Assembly (NCBI RefSeq): GCF_001027925.1
Contig: NZ_LECT01000041.1
Coordinates: forward strand, 39,348 to 103,347
Direction of reading: 5' to 3'
Origin: Rhodopirellula islandica
Lineage (GTDB): Bacteria > Planctomycetota > Planctomycetia > Pirellulales > Pirellulaceae
DNA length: 64,000 nt
The notes under the pieces are model-generated. The model was not told where the DNA came from and did no database searches. It saw only the letters and a program-made list of their open reading frames with translations. Positions 25,929 through 39,150 of the stretch are shown in pieces; within the stretch, counting starts at the first letter, position 1; each line of letters starts with the position of its first letter. The position numbers and the translations under genes are program-made.

Positions 25929-27067
25929 TGAACAACCAATCCATTTCTCGAGCTCCATTTTTCTTCGCTGCGATCCTGTGGGTCGCCGCTTCGTGCGGTG
26001 TCTCCTCCTCGATGGCAGGTGGATTGAAACTGGGCGACCTGTGTCGCTTGAAGGGTCAAGAAACCAACACGCTGCAAGGCCTGGGTTTGGTCGTTGGCCT
26101 TCAAGGCACAGGCGATGGTGACGCCGCCCCCAAGGGTCGTGCGCTGGCTCGGATGATGCAGTTGATGGGTGGTCCCATGGCCGTGGACGCCGCCGGACGA
26201 CTGAACATCGAAGACGTTGGCGACGCCAAGAACGTGGCCATGGTTTTCGTCAGTGCGACCATTCCAACGGTCGGTGCACAGCAGGGTGACGTGCTGGATG
26301 TGACCATCAATGCGATCAGTGCCAAAAGCCTTGACGGCGGTTACTTGATGCTGACCCCGATGCTTGGGCCTCGCGCCGACAACCCCACCGTGTACGGCAT
26401 GGCCGAAGGGCGTGTGTCCGTGTCGGCGGATGCCCCGCCCACTTCGGCGAGTATCCAAGGCGGCCTGAAAATGGAAACCACCGTGCGAGCGTCCTACGTT
26501 GAAAACGACCGCATCACCTTGATCATCGACCGAGACTTCGCGGACTTCAACACCGCGCAACGGATCGAAGACGAGGTCAACAGTTTGACTTCCCTGACGA
26601 TGGGTGACCGCAATGCTTCGCGTTTATCCAGCCCCAACCACAATGCCGGCGCCGACCTTCGCGAGCCCGCCCACGCGCGTGCCATCGATCAATTGCACGT
26701 CGAAGTCATGGTGCCGCCGCTGTACCGCGACAACCCGATCAAGTTCATCGCGTTCTTGTTGGACATCCCCATTCAGTTGGCCAATCGCAGCAAACGCGTT
26801 GTGATCAATGAAGCCGACGGCGTGGTGGTGATCGGCGAAGACGTTGAGATCGCACCGGTCTTGGTCACTCATCGGAACCTGCGAATCGAAGCCGGTGGCG
26901 GAGGCCAATTCGTCGAAGTCGGTCCGGACGGAACACCGTCGGCCGCCAAGCTCAAAAGTTTGGCGGATGCACTGGGCGCCTTAGACGTCCCCACGGAAGA
27001 CTTGATCGCCATCATCAAAACACTGAAAGCGAAAGGTGACTTGTACGGCGAAGTCATTTTTCGGTAG
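25928..27067 (+). CDS. flgI: Flagellar P-ring protein FlgI
   Basis: FlgI forms the periplasmic P ring around the rod. The 379-residue product starts with a signal peptide ending near SSSMAGG and continues with the family sequence LKLGDLCRLKGQETNTLQGLGLVVGLQGTGDG, the VFVSATIP segment, LDVTINAISAKSLDGGYLMLTPM, TLIIDRDFADFNTAQRIEDEVN, and the terminal PTEDLIAIIKTLKAKGDLYGEVIFR. Length is close to E. coli FlgI (365). The ATG shares one base with the flgH stop (TGATG), so the ring genes are translationally coupled. Confidence 0.96.
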   Translation: MNNQSISRAPFFFAAILWVAASCGVSSSMAGGLKLGDLCRLKGQETNTLQGLGLVVGLQGTGDGDAAPKGRALARMMQLMGGPMAVDAAGRLNIEDVGDAKNVAMVFVSATIPTVGAQQGDVLDVTINAISAKSLDGGYLMLTPMLGPRADNPTVYGMAEGRVSVSADAPPTSASIQGGLKMETTVRASYVENDRITLIIDRDFADFNTAQRIEDEVNSLTSLTMGDRNASRLSSPNHNAGADLREPAHARAIDQLHVEVMVPPLYRDNPIKFIAFLLDIPIQLANRSKRVVINEADGVVVIGEDVEIAPVLVTHRNLRIEAGGGGQFVEVGPDGTPSAAKLKSLADALGALDVPTEDLIAIIKTLKAKGDLYGEVIFR

Positions 27068-27153
27068 AGACAACTGAGTCGTCACATTGACTGACACTCG
27101 GTTTTTGAGCCGCCCTCCCATCGCCGACTTTCGTTTCCGAGGTCGAACCTGCC

Positions 27154-27519
27154 ATGTCACCGCTTTCGTCTTCCCGACTTTCATCCCTGCAAACACCTTC
27201 GTTGCAACTGGGGCCCAGTGCAGAATCGAAGTCCACCTTGGACGCCCTTTCAAACTCCTCGTCCAATGAGACGGGCACCGAAGAGGCGGAACCACTGAAG
27301 GAAGCCTTTGGCGATTTTGTCGGGCAAACCTTGTTCGGAAGCATGTTGTCGACCATGCGTGAATCGGTCGGCAAACCCGCCTACTTCCATGGCGGGCGAA
27401 CCGAAGAGGTCTTCCAACAACAGATGGATCAGCACCTCGTGGCGGCCATGTCAGAAGCCTCCGCCGACACGATCGCCAATCCCATGTTTGAACTGTTTCA
27501 AATGCAACGTCGAGCTTGA
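27154..27519 (+). CDS. flgJ: FlgJ-type rod-binding protein (no muramidase domain)
   Basis: The 121-residue protein contains only the rod-binding domain of FlgJ, the cap that guides rod assembly. The key part is FGDFVGQTLFGSMLSTMRESVGKPAYFHGGRTEEVFQQQMDQHLVAAMSEAS at about residues 54-105. A Ser/Thr-rich N-terminus precedes it. The C-terminal peptidoglycan hydrolase seen in enteric FlgJ is missing, as in many other bacteria, so a separate wall hydrolase would have to act. It follows flgI by 86 nt and precedes the FlgN-like gene. Confidence 0.82.
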   Translation: MSPLSSSRLSSLQTPSLQLGPSAESKSTLDALSNSSSNETGTEEAEPLKEAFGDFVGQTLFGSMLSTMRESVGKPAYFHGGRTEEVFQQQMDQHLVAAMSEASADTIANPMFELFQMQRRA

Positions 27520-27615
27520 TTGAACCACCGGATCAGTACTCGCTCATTGCCATCCATCACTTGCATCCCCATCCGTCCCCAGCATCTTTTTTCTCAACCG
27601 TCTTCCATCTGAAAT

Positions 27616-28131
27616 ATGACCAACGCTATGTCTGCTCATGAATCTTGGACTCAACGGGTCTCCGATTATGTCGACGATCTGGTTCAAATCACCGAGGCGA
27701 TGGACCTGATACTGGACGAAACTCGCGTCCGCACAATCGCCTTGCAGCCCAACCAAGTGGATGAATCCACTGTGAAATTGGCGGAAACGATTTCGCAATT
27801 GGAAGCCATGGTGGAACGCCGCGACGTTTTGCTTCGCGATCCCGAGGCCCCCGAGGCTGGGCTCAGCCTATCAGAGAAACTCCTGGCGTCTCGACGCATT
27901 GAGGACGCTCGCCTGGCACGACGCTGCGGCGAAGCGGCGGAGCAAATCAAAACCACACACCAACGCGCCAATGCGTTGTTCGTGTGCCAGTACCACCTTT
28001 CGCAGTTTCAATCCGAGATGCTCGACCGATTGGCTGGCGTTGCCGCCCCCCCCACCTACGAAAAACCCAATGCCAAGGGTGGTCAAAAATCAAACCGCGG
28101 TGGTGGGGAACTGTTCAACGAAGCTGCCTGA
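27616..28131 (+). CDS. FlgN-like flagellar export chaperone, putative
   Basis: The 171-residue cytosolic protein is mostly helical with heptad-like runs (about 20-140) and a Gly/Lys/Asn-rich tail, the general form of FlgN chaperones that deliver hook-filament junction proteins FlgK and FlgL. Sequence identity to any named protein is not evident by eye, so the call rests on position as the last gene of the rod/ring operon, on length and on helical content. An in-frame ATG four codons later is an alternative start. The flgK/flgL genes expected next in many genomes are absent from this window. Confidence 0.5.
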   Translation: MTNAMSAHESWTQRVSDYVDDLVQITEAMDLILDETRVRTIALQPNQVDESTVKLAETISQLEAMVERRDVLLRDPEAPEAGLSLSEKLLASRRIEDARLARRCGEAAEQIKTTHQRANALFVCQYHLSQFQSEMLDRLAGVAAPPTYEKPNAKGGQKSNRGGGELFNEAA

Positions 28132-28272
28132 AGAAGCCGCTCAAAACGAATTGACATGGTGACTCTGCGAAGACTACACCAGTGACGCAGGCTTTCCTGA
28201 ATAGGTAAACTTGTCGTGGTCCCACCGTGCGGCCACTGACTTCATTGATTTTTTTGTTGAAAGGATTCCCAC

Positions 28273-29052
28273 GTGTTTGTTGCTGCTTCGACCCGATGCT
28301 GGCCAGACCTTGAATTGCAGGCCTCGATCGAACTGCTTCAGGATTTGGATTTCACCGCGATTGAGATCGCGATTCATGAATCGTCCGCTCACTGCCGTCC
28401 CAGTGACGTGTTGAGCGATGAAGACCGCGGCATTCAGTTGCTCCGGCACACCCACCGTTTAGAAATCAGTGGGTACAGCGTCGAGTTGGACTCCACCGGC
28501 GAACAACACTACACCGATTTTGAAGGCATTTGCCGGATCGCGAAGGCGACCAAAGTCGTCAACATCGCAGTGCCCTCCAGCGAAAAAGGCACCCCGTTCA
28601 ACGAGGAAGTGGAACACCTGCGGCGATTGGTTGCCATCGCGGAAGGCGAAGGCGTGCGAGTCAACGTGCGGTCGATGCTGGGCTGCCTGAGCGAAGATCC
28701 CGACACGCTGCTGGTGCTTTGCAACAATGTCGATGGGTTGGGCGTGACGCTCGATCCCAGCGTGCCCTTGGTGGCCGCTCATGAAAATCCCGCTGCTGGC
28801 AAGACAATGGCCGGTGGAAAGGGCTTCGATCAAATCCTGAAGTTCGTCCACAACGTTCACCTTCGCGACACCCGCAAAGACGCTTTCCAAGTCAGCGTGG
28901 GCCAAGGCGAAGTCGATTACGGCAAACTGGTCACCCAACTGGAACGTGAAAAGTACACCCGTGCGTTGACCGTCGACATGACACCGATGGAAGATTACGA
29001 CCACCGCGTGGAACTTCGAAAACTGCGTCGCTTGCTCGAAACGTTGATCTAA
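28273..29052 (+). CDS. Sugar phosphate isomerase/epimerase family protein
   Basis: The 259-residue TIM-barrel protein resembles the xylose-isomerase-like epimerase family (FTAIEIAIHES ... VRVNVRSMLG ... VGVTLDPSVP ... VHNVHLRDTRKDAFQVSVGQGEVDYGKL). Some usual metal ligands are not obvious: the second strand Glu position reads VNVRSM and the third reads TLDPS. It may therefore be a divergent or non-catalytic member. The start is GTG at 28273, supported by AAAGGA about eight bases upstream. It is followed 19 nt later by the Nudix gene. Confidence 0.75.
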   Translation: MFVAASTRCWPDLELQASIELLQDLDFTAIEIAIHESSAHCRPSDVLSDEDRGIQLLRHTHRLEISGYSVELDSTGEQHYTDFEGICRIAKATKVVNIAVPSSEKGTPFNEEVEHLRRLVAIAEGEGVRVNVRSMLGCLSEDPDTLLVLCNNVDGLGVTLDPSVPLVAAHENPAAGKTMAGGKGFDQILKFVHNVHLRDTRKDAFQVSVGQGEVDYGKLVTQLEREKYTRALTVDMTPMEDYDHRVELRKLRRLLETLI

Positions 29053-29071
29053 GCCACGCGACTTCACCCCC

Positions 29072-29911
29072 ATGTCTGATCGCGTCCTGTCGCGATCCCC
29101 CCGGCCCACGGAGGTTTCGGTGCTGAGCCCCCAATCGACTTCCTGGACGACCGAACTTCCAACCGATGCCGACCAATTGGCCGATGGGCTGACCCGACAT
29201 CTGCTGCCGAATGATTCGACGCCATCGACCACCCAGGCCCTCCCACCGTGGTCGCTCAATCGAGATTTTCGATGTGTGATGGCGCCGCATTTGGCATACG
29301 GTCGACACCGTGGCCCTCACCGTTGCCATTCGCGACACGCGGCTGTCGCGGTTTGCTTGTTCCAAGATCCCACCACGGGTTCATGGATGATTCCGTTGAC
29401 CCGGCGTCCCACGACACTGCGTCATCATGGCGGCCAAATCTGTTTCCCCGGTGGCCGGATCGAACGCGGAGAAACTCCCTCGCGTGCGGCCCTGCGTGAG
29501 TTTGAAGAGGAACTGGGCGGCCCCGCTCACGTTCACCGATGCTGCGGTGATTTGCCGCGGCAGTACGTTTACGCCAGCGATAATTTGGTCACCCCGATCG
29601 TGTTCGTGATCGATCCGCCGGCCCCCGATTGGCACCCCGATCCCGCGGAGGTGGACGAAGTCATCGACTTCCCGATCGAAGCCGTTTTGAATCCCACGCA
29701 AGACGCGACCTCCCGGCAGTCGCAGGCTGAGAAAACATGTCAAATTGACATGATTCAGCAAACCAAATCACTGCGTTCAGGAATCCACCCGGACTGCGTC
29801 GCCGGCCACCTGACCTTCGCGGTGCCCGCATTTCGGCATGGTTCGGTGAATGTTTGGGGAGCCACTGCCATCATTCTGGGCCAATTGGCCCAGGCTTTGC
29901 ATTCCCTTTAG
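29072..29911 (+). CDS. Nudix hydrolase, CoA-pyrophosphatase-like
   Basis: Nudix enzymes hydrolyse nucleoside diphosphates linked to another group. The Nudix box is complete in GGRIERGETPSRAALREFEEELGG (about residues 127-150). Just before it, TRRPTTLRHHGGQICFPGG fits the extra signature of the CoA/NUDT7 subfamily, so CoA or its derivatives (cleaved to phosphopantetheine and ADP) are the likely substrates. About 85 residues precede the domain, longer than in E. coli NudL (192 residues total); their role is unclear. It lies 19 nt after the isomerase-like gene, probably co-transcribed. Confidence 0.88.
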   Translation: MSDRVLSRSPRPTEVSVLSPQSTSWTTELPTDADQLADGLTRHLLPNDSTPSTTQALPPWSLNRDFRCVMAPHLAYGRHRGPHRCHSRHAAVAVCLFQDPTTGSWMIPLTRRPTTLRHHGGQICFPGGRIERGETPSRAALREFEEELGGPAHVHRCCGDLPRQYVYASDNLVTPIVFVIDPPAPDWHPDPAEVDEVIDFPIEAVLNPTQDATSRQSQAEKTCQIDMIQQTKSLRSGIHPDCVAGHLTFAVPAFRHGSVNVWGATAIILGQLAQALHSL

Positions 29912-30161
29912 CCTCCAGCCACTCCCATCGTTCAGATTCCGCTGGATCCCATTTGGCGAGACATTCTGCAAAACGGTCATTTCACTAAGAGAGACGGCCC
30001 CCTCCGGAAAACCGCATTTCGGCCGCGTTTTACCAATCAACTCGTCCTGAGCGGCAGGTTGTCCCACCGACTCCAAATCAACCGTTAGGCAAATTGACAG
30101 TTTCCCGACGGTTCCTAAAATCACTCTTCCAATAACACCGTAACGTTCAAGGACCTTGGCC

Positions 30162-30488
30162 ATGGCCTCAGAAGCAGTCAAAGAATTCAACGACGACAAT
30201 TTCGATTCCGAAGTCCTCCAAAGCGACGGCCCTGTGCTGGTCGATTTCTGGGCTCCATGGTGTGGTCCTTGCCGTCAAATTGCCCCCATGATCGACGAAC
30301 TGGCTTCCGAGAATCCTGGCGTCAAGATTGGCAAAGTCAACATCGACGACAACCCAGGTGCCGCTCAGAAGTTTGGCATCAACAGCATCCCGACTTTGTT
30401 GCTGTTCAAGAACGGCGAAATCGCGGACACCTTCGTTGGCGTTCGCCCCAAAGCCGCTCTGCAAGACGCCCTGACCTCGGTCAGCTGA
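30162..30488 (+). CDS. trxA: Thioredoxin
   Basis: The 108-residue protein is a classical small thioredoxin that reduces disulfides in cytosolic proteins, recharged by thioredoxin reductase. The active site WAPWCGPCRQIAP lies near residue 29, with the buried Asp in VLVDFWA, the cis-Pro in INSIPTLLLF and the terminal Gly region FVGVRPK. I use the ATG at 30162; a TTG two codons earlier is in frame but less likely. A rho-independent terminator follows at 30524, so the gene is probably a single transcription unit. Confidence 0.97.
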   Translation: MASEAVKEFNDDNFDSEVLQSDGPVLVDFWAPWCGPCRQIAPMIDELASENPGVKIGKVNIDDNPGAAQKFGINSIPTLLLFKNGEIADTFVGVRPKAALQDALTSVS

Positions 30489-30523
30489 ATTCAAAACCGA
30501 ATTCAACTTGAACCATTCGATTC

Positions 30524-30555
30524 ACCTCGCGTTCCTTTCGGGCCGCGAGGTTTTT
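30524..30555 (+). terminator. Rho-independent terminator after trxA
   Basis: The stem CCTCGCG / CGCGAGG (30525-30531 with 30544-30550), extended by an A-T pair, has a 12-base loop and is followed directly by five T residues. It lies 36 nt after the trxA stop. Confidence 0.85.
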
Positions 30556-30615
30556 CAATGCGCTGGTCCTGAGCGGGAAAGCACGGTGGGGCACACCGTT
30601 CGACTCCGCCTTCGC

Positions 30616-32099
30616 TCACGCCAGAATATCGTTCACCAATTCGCCGTGCACATCGGTCAATCGATAGTCTCGGCCCTGGAAACGATAGGTCAGTTGTTTG
30701 TGATCAAATCCCAGCAGATGCAAGATCGTGGCGTGCAAATCATGCACGTGCACCGGGTTCTCCGCGACATCGAAACCGAGTTCATCCGTCTGCCCGTAAG
30801 CCAAACCGGACTTCAATCCACCGCCAGCCATCCACATGCTGAATGAGTTGGGATGATGATCGCGACCGTCATTGCCACCTTGAACCATGGGGGTCCGACC
30901 GAACTCACCGCCCCAAATCACCAGCGTCTCATCCAGCATGCCTTGCTGCTTGAGATCTTTGACCAACGCGGCGCAAGCCTGATCGGTATCGGCACAGTTC
31001 CGCTTCAAGCCTCCCGTCAAACCACCGTGCTGATCCCATGATTCATGGAACAGTTGCACAAAGCGAACACCCCGCTGAACCAAACGGCGAGCCAACAAGC
31101 AATTGTTCGCGAAGGACATTTTGCCAGGCTCGGCACCGTACAACTTCAGGATGTGCTCCGGTTCCTTGGCGAGCGACATCGCCTCAGGTGCACTCGATTG
31201 CATCCGGTAAGCCATCTCATAGCCGTTGATGCGGGTCGCAATTTCAGGGTCCCCGACCACATCCAATCGCCTCCGGTTCAACTCGTTGACCGCTTGCAGC
31301 GAATGACGCTGCGACCAATCGCTGATGCCAGGCGGATTGGACAGGTACAGCACCGGATCGCCACTGCTACGGAACTCCACCCCGGAATGCAACGAAGGCA
31401 GGAAGCCTGAATTCCAATTCCCAGACCCGGCACTGGGGCCCTTCTGCCCGCTGTTGAAAACGACAAAGGCAGGCAGATCACGCGATTCGCTGCCGAGTCC
31501 ATAAGTGGTCCAGGCCCCCATGCTGGGTCGTCCAAATTGCTGGGACCCCGTGCTCATCATCAACTGCGCAGGAGCATGGTTGAACGCGTCGGTCTTCATC
31601 GAGCGGATCAGACAAATGTCGTCGAGCACACCGCCGGTGTGAGGCAGTAATTCACTGATCGGAGTTCCAGCCGATCCCTTCTTTTCAAATTTGAATTTCG
31701 GTCCCAACAGTTTGGAGTTCGGATTGATGAACGCCGCTCGGTAACCGTCCAGCAATTCAGGCGGCGGCAGCGTTCCATCGAGACGCTCCAAATCCGGTTT
31801 GTAGTCGAACATTTCAAACTGGCTGGGACCGCCGCCCATGAACAACAAGATCACATTCTTGATTTTCGCGGGAAAGTGCGGGGCTTTGGGCGCCATCGGA
31901 TCCACCTGGGACCGGTCCGTCTCGGCGACGCCCAATTCACCGGCATCGGCCATCAAGGACGTCAGCGCAATGTGGCCCAAACCGAGACCGCATTGCTGCA
32001 GGAACCAACGTCGCTTCATCAAATCCAACCCCTGCGCGAAGTGCGAGGGATTGGTGAAGTCAGAAGGGGCGGATTGCAAGAAAGGCATGTTGAAAGACT

Positions 32100-32103
<4 letters not shown>
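30616..32103 (-). CDS. DUF1501 protein, exported
   Basis: The 495-residue protein belongs to the DUF1501 family, sulfatase/phosphatase-fold-like proteins that are abundant in planctomycetes and lack an assigned reaction. Landmarks include the Tat-like MKRRWFLQQCGLGLGHIAL, KNVILLFMGGGPSQFEMFDYKP, the [15 protein letters not shown] segment, LFHESWDQHGGLTGGLKRNC and VIWGGEFGRTPMVQGGNDGRDHHPNSFSMWMAGGG. The Tat-like motif starts about residue 29, so translation may begin at that internal Met; the ATG at 32103 is kept because it overlaps the DUF1553 stop by 4 nt. The two genes form an operon. Confidence 0.93.
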
Positions 32104-35360
<3,257 letters not shown>

Positions 35361-35685
35361 TCAATTTGTTCGGCGGGACCAACCAAGATCCGCTCGCTGT
35401 GATCGCACCTAACCGACCGCTGACAAGCGAACGGGCAAGGGTGCTCCAGCAAGTGAAGTCTCGTCGGCGACAGTTCCGCCATCGCGGGTGGGCAGGGGAG
35501 GGTGCTGAGACAGCAACGGAAGGGGATCCCCCATTGTATCAGCGATGAATCCCGCCTGCCAAAATGAACCGATTCCTTTTCAAAGGCCCGTTCCAGGAAC
35601 AAGGCAGCCCTGGGAGAATGCAGCGAGTTCATGCCCGACGCCCTTCCGCATGGCCATTCCCTTCGTTGATACAAGTTCGAACCGA
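35361..35685. other. Divergent intergenic region, no gene recognised
   Basis: This 325-bp gap carries the upstream regions of the minus-strand DUF1553 operon and the plus-strand cyclotransferase-like gene. In-frame sequence upstream of 35686 is open but lacks family similarity. I see no repeat of the families found elsewhere in the window. Confidence 0.45.
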
Positions 35686-36204
35686 ATGAATCCGATTTCC
35701 TATGCCGGCACGATCCCGGAGAACCCCGACGAGGTGGTTGTTTACTTTGTCTACGGGACGCTGTGCCGAGGTCAGTGCCGGCAACATTGTTGGCCGATCA
35801 CCCCGCTGGGCGTTCACCCGGCTTGGGTACAGGGGACCTTGTTCGGCCGAGCAGACTACCCAGCCTTGCGACCGGGAAACCAGCGTGTGGGCGGCGAATG
35901 TTGGTTCTTTTCGAAGCCAGACGCTGAGCGAGTGACTGCAGTCCTGGATGAAATTGAGGTGACAAATCAACCGGGACACCCCAATTTGTACGACCGCGTT
36001 GAATTGCAAGCCAATCTGGTCGCACCATCCCATCTAAAACCAGTCAATCAATTTGGTTTGCCGCAAACCTGGGTGGCGTCCGCCTATCACTACGCCACCG
36101 ATCCGCTGCGGGACGGGTTCGATCGCTTGACCGAGCGGGAGACTGGAAATGGAAAAATAGTCGTTTGGCCGCCAGAAAAATGGCGATCATGGCGTGACCT
36201 TTGA
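35686..36204 (+). CDS. Gamma-glutamylcyclotransferase (GGCT/AIG2-like) family protein
   Basis: The 172-residue protein shows the GGCT fold signature YFVYGTLCRGQCRQHCW near residue 19, which forms the substrate pocket, followed by VQGTLFGRADYPALRPGNQRVGGECWFF and a Glu in LDEIEV that matches the usual catalytic position. Family members cleave gamma-glutamyl amines or peptides to 5-oxoproline, but many bacterial ones have unknown substrates. The ATG at 35686 gives about 18 residues before the first strand; an ATG at 35650 would add 12. It is monocistronic. Confidence 0.8.
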   Translation: MNPISYAGTIPENPDEVVVYFVYGTLCRGQCRQHCWPITPLGVHPAWVQGTLFGRADYPALRPGNQRVGGECWFFSKPDAERVTAVLDEIEVTNQPGHPNLYDRVELQANLVAPSHLKPVNQFGLPQTWVASAYHYATDPLRDGFDRLTERETGNGKIVVWPPEKWRSWRDL

Positions 36205-36454
36205 ACCACCGGCGGTGTTCAACCGAATTAACAAGGTGAAATCAGCCGCCCCCTGCTTGAGATCGTAGGTCGTTCCGAACGCCACAAGCGGGACCAGGTC
36301 CTGTTGGGACATTAGGAAATCAAGGTTGCCGTTTTTTCGCCACACTCCTAACATCGAACTGGACGGACGCGCGCAAGCTGCCTGAATGCCCTATTTTGGT
36401 ATGCACGCATCCCTCCAACCTCTGTCGGTTTTTCCTTTTACCCGATCGTGATCT

Positions 36455-38590
36455 ATGTCGTTTCGTCAAATCCTTCCCGTCGCGTTCCTCGCGGTGGGGT
36501 GCATTGGTTCCACCCCGCTTCAACAACCCGCCGTTGCGCAGGAACAAGTCGTCGAGCGGGCTGCAGCGGAACAAGCCGCTCCTCCGCAGCCCACGCCTCA
36601 GGACAAAGTGATCGCGAAGCTGATCGCCAAACTGATGCCGAGCAATCATGTTTCGGGCCGAGAACTCAATGACGAAATCAGTCGTCGAGCTTTGGATTTG
36701 TTTCTCGAATCCTTTGACCCGATGAAGCTGTATTTCTTGCAGAGCGACGTCGACGAATTCAAACGTTACTCCGAAGTGGTGGACGACCAAGTTCGCTTGG
36801 GCGACCTCAGCTTGGCCTATTACATCTACGGCCGCTTCACTCAACGTGTGGATGAACGCGTTGCCGTGGTGATGGAATTGCTCGACAGTGACTTTGATTT
36901 CACTCGCGACGAACAAATCATCATCGACCGCGACGCCACCCAATTCGCTCGCAACGCGGATGAAGCCCGCGACCGCTGGCGTCGTCAGATCAAATTGGCG
37001 CTGTTGGATTTGCGGAACGAAAAATCGGACTCCAAAGACGACTCAGAAGCCGATGAACCCGAGTTGACCAAGGAAGAAATCACCGCTGACGCCAAGGATC
37101 AATTGCGTCGCCGCTACGCACGTTACGCTCGCCGTTGGAAACAAACCAGCTCCGATGATTTGTTGGAACTGTTCCTCACCTCGGTGACCAACGGTTACGA
37201 CCCACACTCGACTTACATGTCGCCTGCGACGCTGGAAGACTTTGCGATCAGCATGCGTCTGAACCTCGATGGCATCGGTGCCTCCTTGGGCGAAAAAGAT
37301 GGCAACACAGTTGTGCGTCAAGTCATCCCAGGCGGGGCGGCTGATTCGCACGGCAAACTGAAACCAGATGATGTGATCGTCGCCGTTGGCCAAGACGCCG
37401 AAGGCGAGATGGTCGACATCGTGGAAATGCCACTCAAGGAAGTCGTCAAGCTGATTCGTGGTCGCGCTGGCAGTGTCGTTCGCTTGGCCGTTCGCCCCGG
37501 TGGCACAGGCAACGAAGAGATTTTCAAAATCGTTCGCGCCCGCATTGAACTCGAAGACTCCGCTGCTCGCGGCGAAGTGATCGATCACGAAATGCCAGGG
37601 CAGGGAAAAATCAAGCTTGGCTACATCAATCTGCCCAGCTTCTACATGGACATGGAAGCCGCTCGTCGCAACGAAATTGACTACCGCAGCAGCACCCGTG
37701 ACGTCGAACGAATCCTGCGAGACTTCAAGGAACAAAACGTCGGTGGCGTGGTCCTCGACTTGACTCGCAACGGTGGCGGTAGCTTGACCGAAGCGATCAG
37801 CCTGACCGGATTGTTCATCGATCGTGGCCCTGTGGTTCAAGTCAAGAACTCAGACGGGTCGGTCCAACAATACGCAGACGACCAAAGCGGCACCGTTTGG
37901 GATGGCCCCTTGGTGGTTGTGACCAGCAAACTGAGTGCGAGTGCCAGCGAAATCTTCGCCGGTGCCATCAAAGACTATCATCGCGGGATCGTCGTCGGAG
38001 ACCCGGCCACCCACGGCAAGGGAACCGTCCAAACGCTGATGGACATCGGGCAAAGCCTGTTCCGCAGCAACAATGCCAACTACGGGGCTCTCAAAGTCAC
38101 GTTGCAACAGTTCTATCTGCCCGACGGTGAGAGCACTCAGCTCAAAGGCGTCGAAGCGGACTTGGTGCTGCCCAGCATGACCAGCAAACTCCCCGTTGCC
38201 GAAGGCGACCTCGAATACGCGTTGGAATTCGACAAGGTCCCGTTGGCGAAACACAACCTGTACGCGATGACGCCAGACAGCCTGCTCAATCAAATGCGAA
38301 TCAATTCGGCAAACCGAGTCCAACAGGACAAGGAATTCAGCGAGCTGATGCGTCGGATTGAACTCTACGTTCGCGAAAAAGACCAGAAGAGCATTTCGCT
38401 GAACGAAGAAGAGTTCCTGCGTCGCCGGGCCGAACGTGAAGCCCAAACGGAAGCCGAAGAAGAGGAACTCGATGATGTTCTCAACAACGAGGAGATCTTC
38501 CGTGACACGTATTACAACAAAGAGGTCATGAACGTGGCCCACGAATACGTGACCGGACTGCGTTCGCAGAACTTGGCTGTTGCAAAGTAG
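36455..38590 (+). CDS. prc: C-terminal processing peptidase Prc/Tsp, S41 family
   Basis: The 711-residue periplasmic protease degrades or trims proteins from their C-terminal ends and in E. coli controls cell-wall hydrolases. The N-terminus has a signal peptide; a Cys in AVGCIGS gives a weak lipobox. A PDZ domain follows near residues 265-355 (GIGASLGEKDGNTVVRQVIPGGAA). The S41 catalytic domain has the Ser in TSKLSASASEIFAGAI and the Lys in THGKGTVQ. The C-terminal third contains the extended DUF3340-like helical domain of long Tsp proteases. Length is similar to E. coli Prc (682). It lies just upstream of rnpB. Confidence 0.93.
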   Translation: MSFRQILPVAFLAVGCIGSTPLQQPAVAQEQVVERAAAEQAAPPQPTPQDKVIAKLIAKLMPSNHVSGRELNDEISRRALDLFLESFDPMKLYFLQSDVDEFKRYSEVVDDQVRLGDLSLAYYIYGRFTQRVDERVAVVMELLDSDFDFTRDEQIIIDRDATQFARNADEARDRWRRQIKLALLDLRNEKSDSKDDSEADEPELTKEEITADAKDQLRRRYARYARRWKQTSSDDLLELFLTSVTNGYDPHSTYMSPATLEDFAISMRLNLDGIGASLGEKDGNTVVRQVIPGGAADSHGKLKPDDVIVAVGQDAEGEMVDIVEMPLKEVVKLIRGRAGSVVRLAVRPGGTGNEEIFKIVRARIELEDSAARGEVIDHEMPGQGKIKLGYINLPSFYMDMEAARRNEIDYRSSTRDVERILRDFKEQNVGGVVLDLTRNGGGSLTEAISLTGLFIDRGPVVQVKNSDGSVQQYADDQSGTVWDGPLVVVTSKLSASASEIFAGAIKDYHRGIVVGDPATHGKGTVQTLMDIGQSLFRSNNANYGALKVTLQQFYLPDGESTQLKGVEADLVLPSMTSKLPVAEGDLEYALEFDKVPLAKHNLYAMTPDSLLNQMRINSANRVQQDKEFSELMRRIELYVREKDQKSISLNEEEFLRRRAEREAQTEAEEEELDDVLNNEEIFRDTYYNKEVMNVAHEYVTGLRSQNLAVAK

Positions 38591-38617
38591 CCGGCATGCT
38601 ATCCTGGTCGTTGCAAG

Positions 38618-39020
<403 letters not shown>

Positions 39021-39150
39021 TTTGCATTCTTTGTGCTTGAAAGCCATTCTGGAAAGGGGCCTGCTCCCTTTGGAAGCGGCTCATTTCAGACGGTTCTTCA
39101 CAGGCTCACGGGAGAGGGCCAGCCCCTTTTCGGATAGGCACTTTGATTCC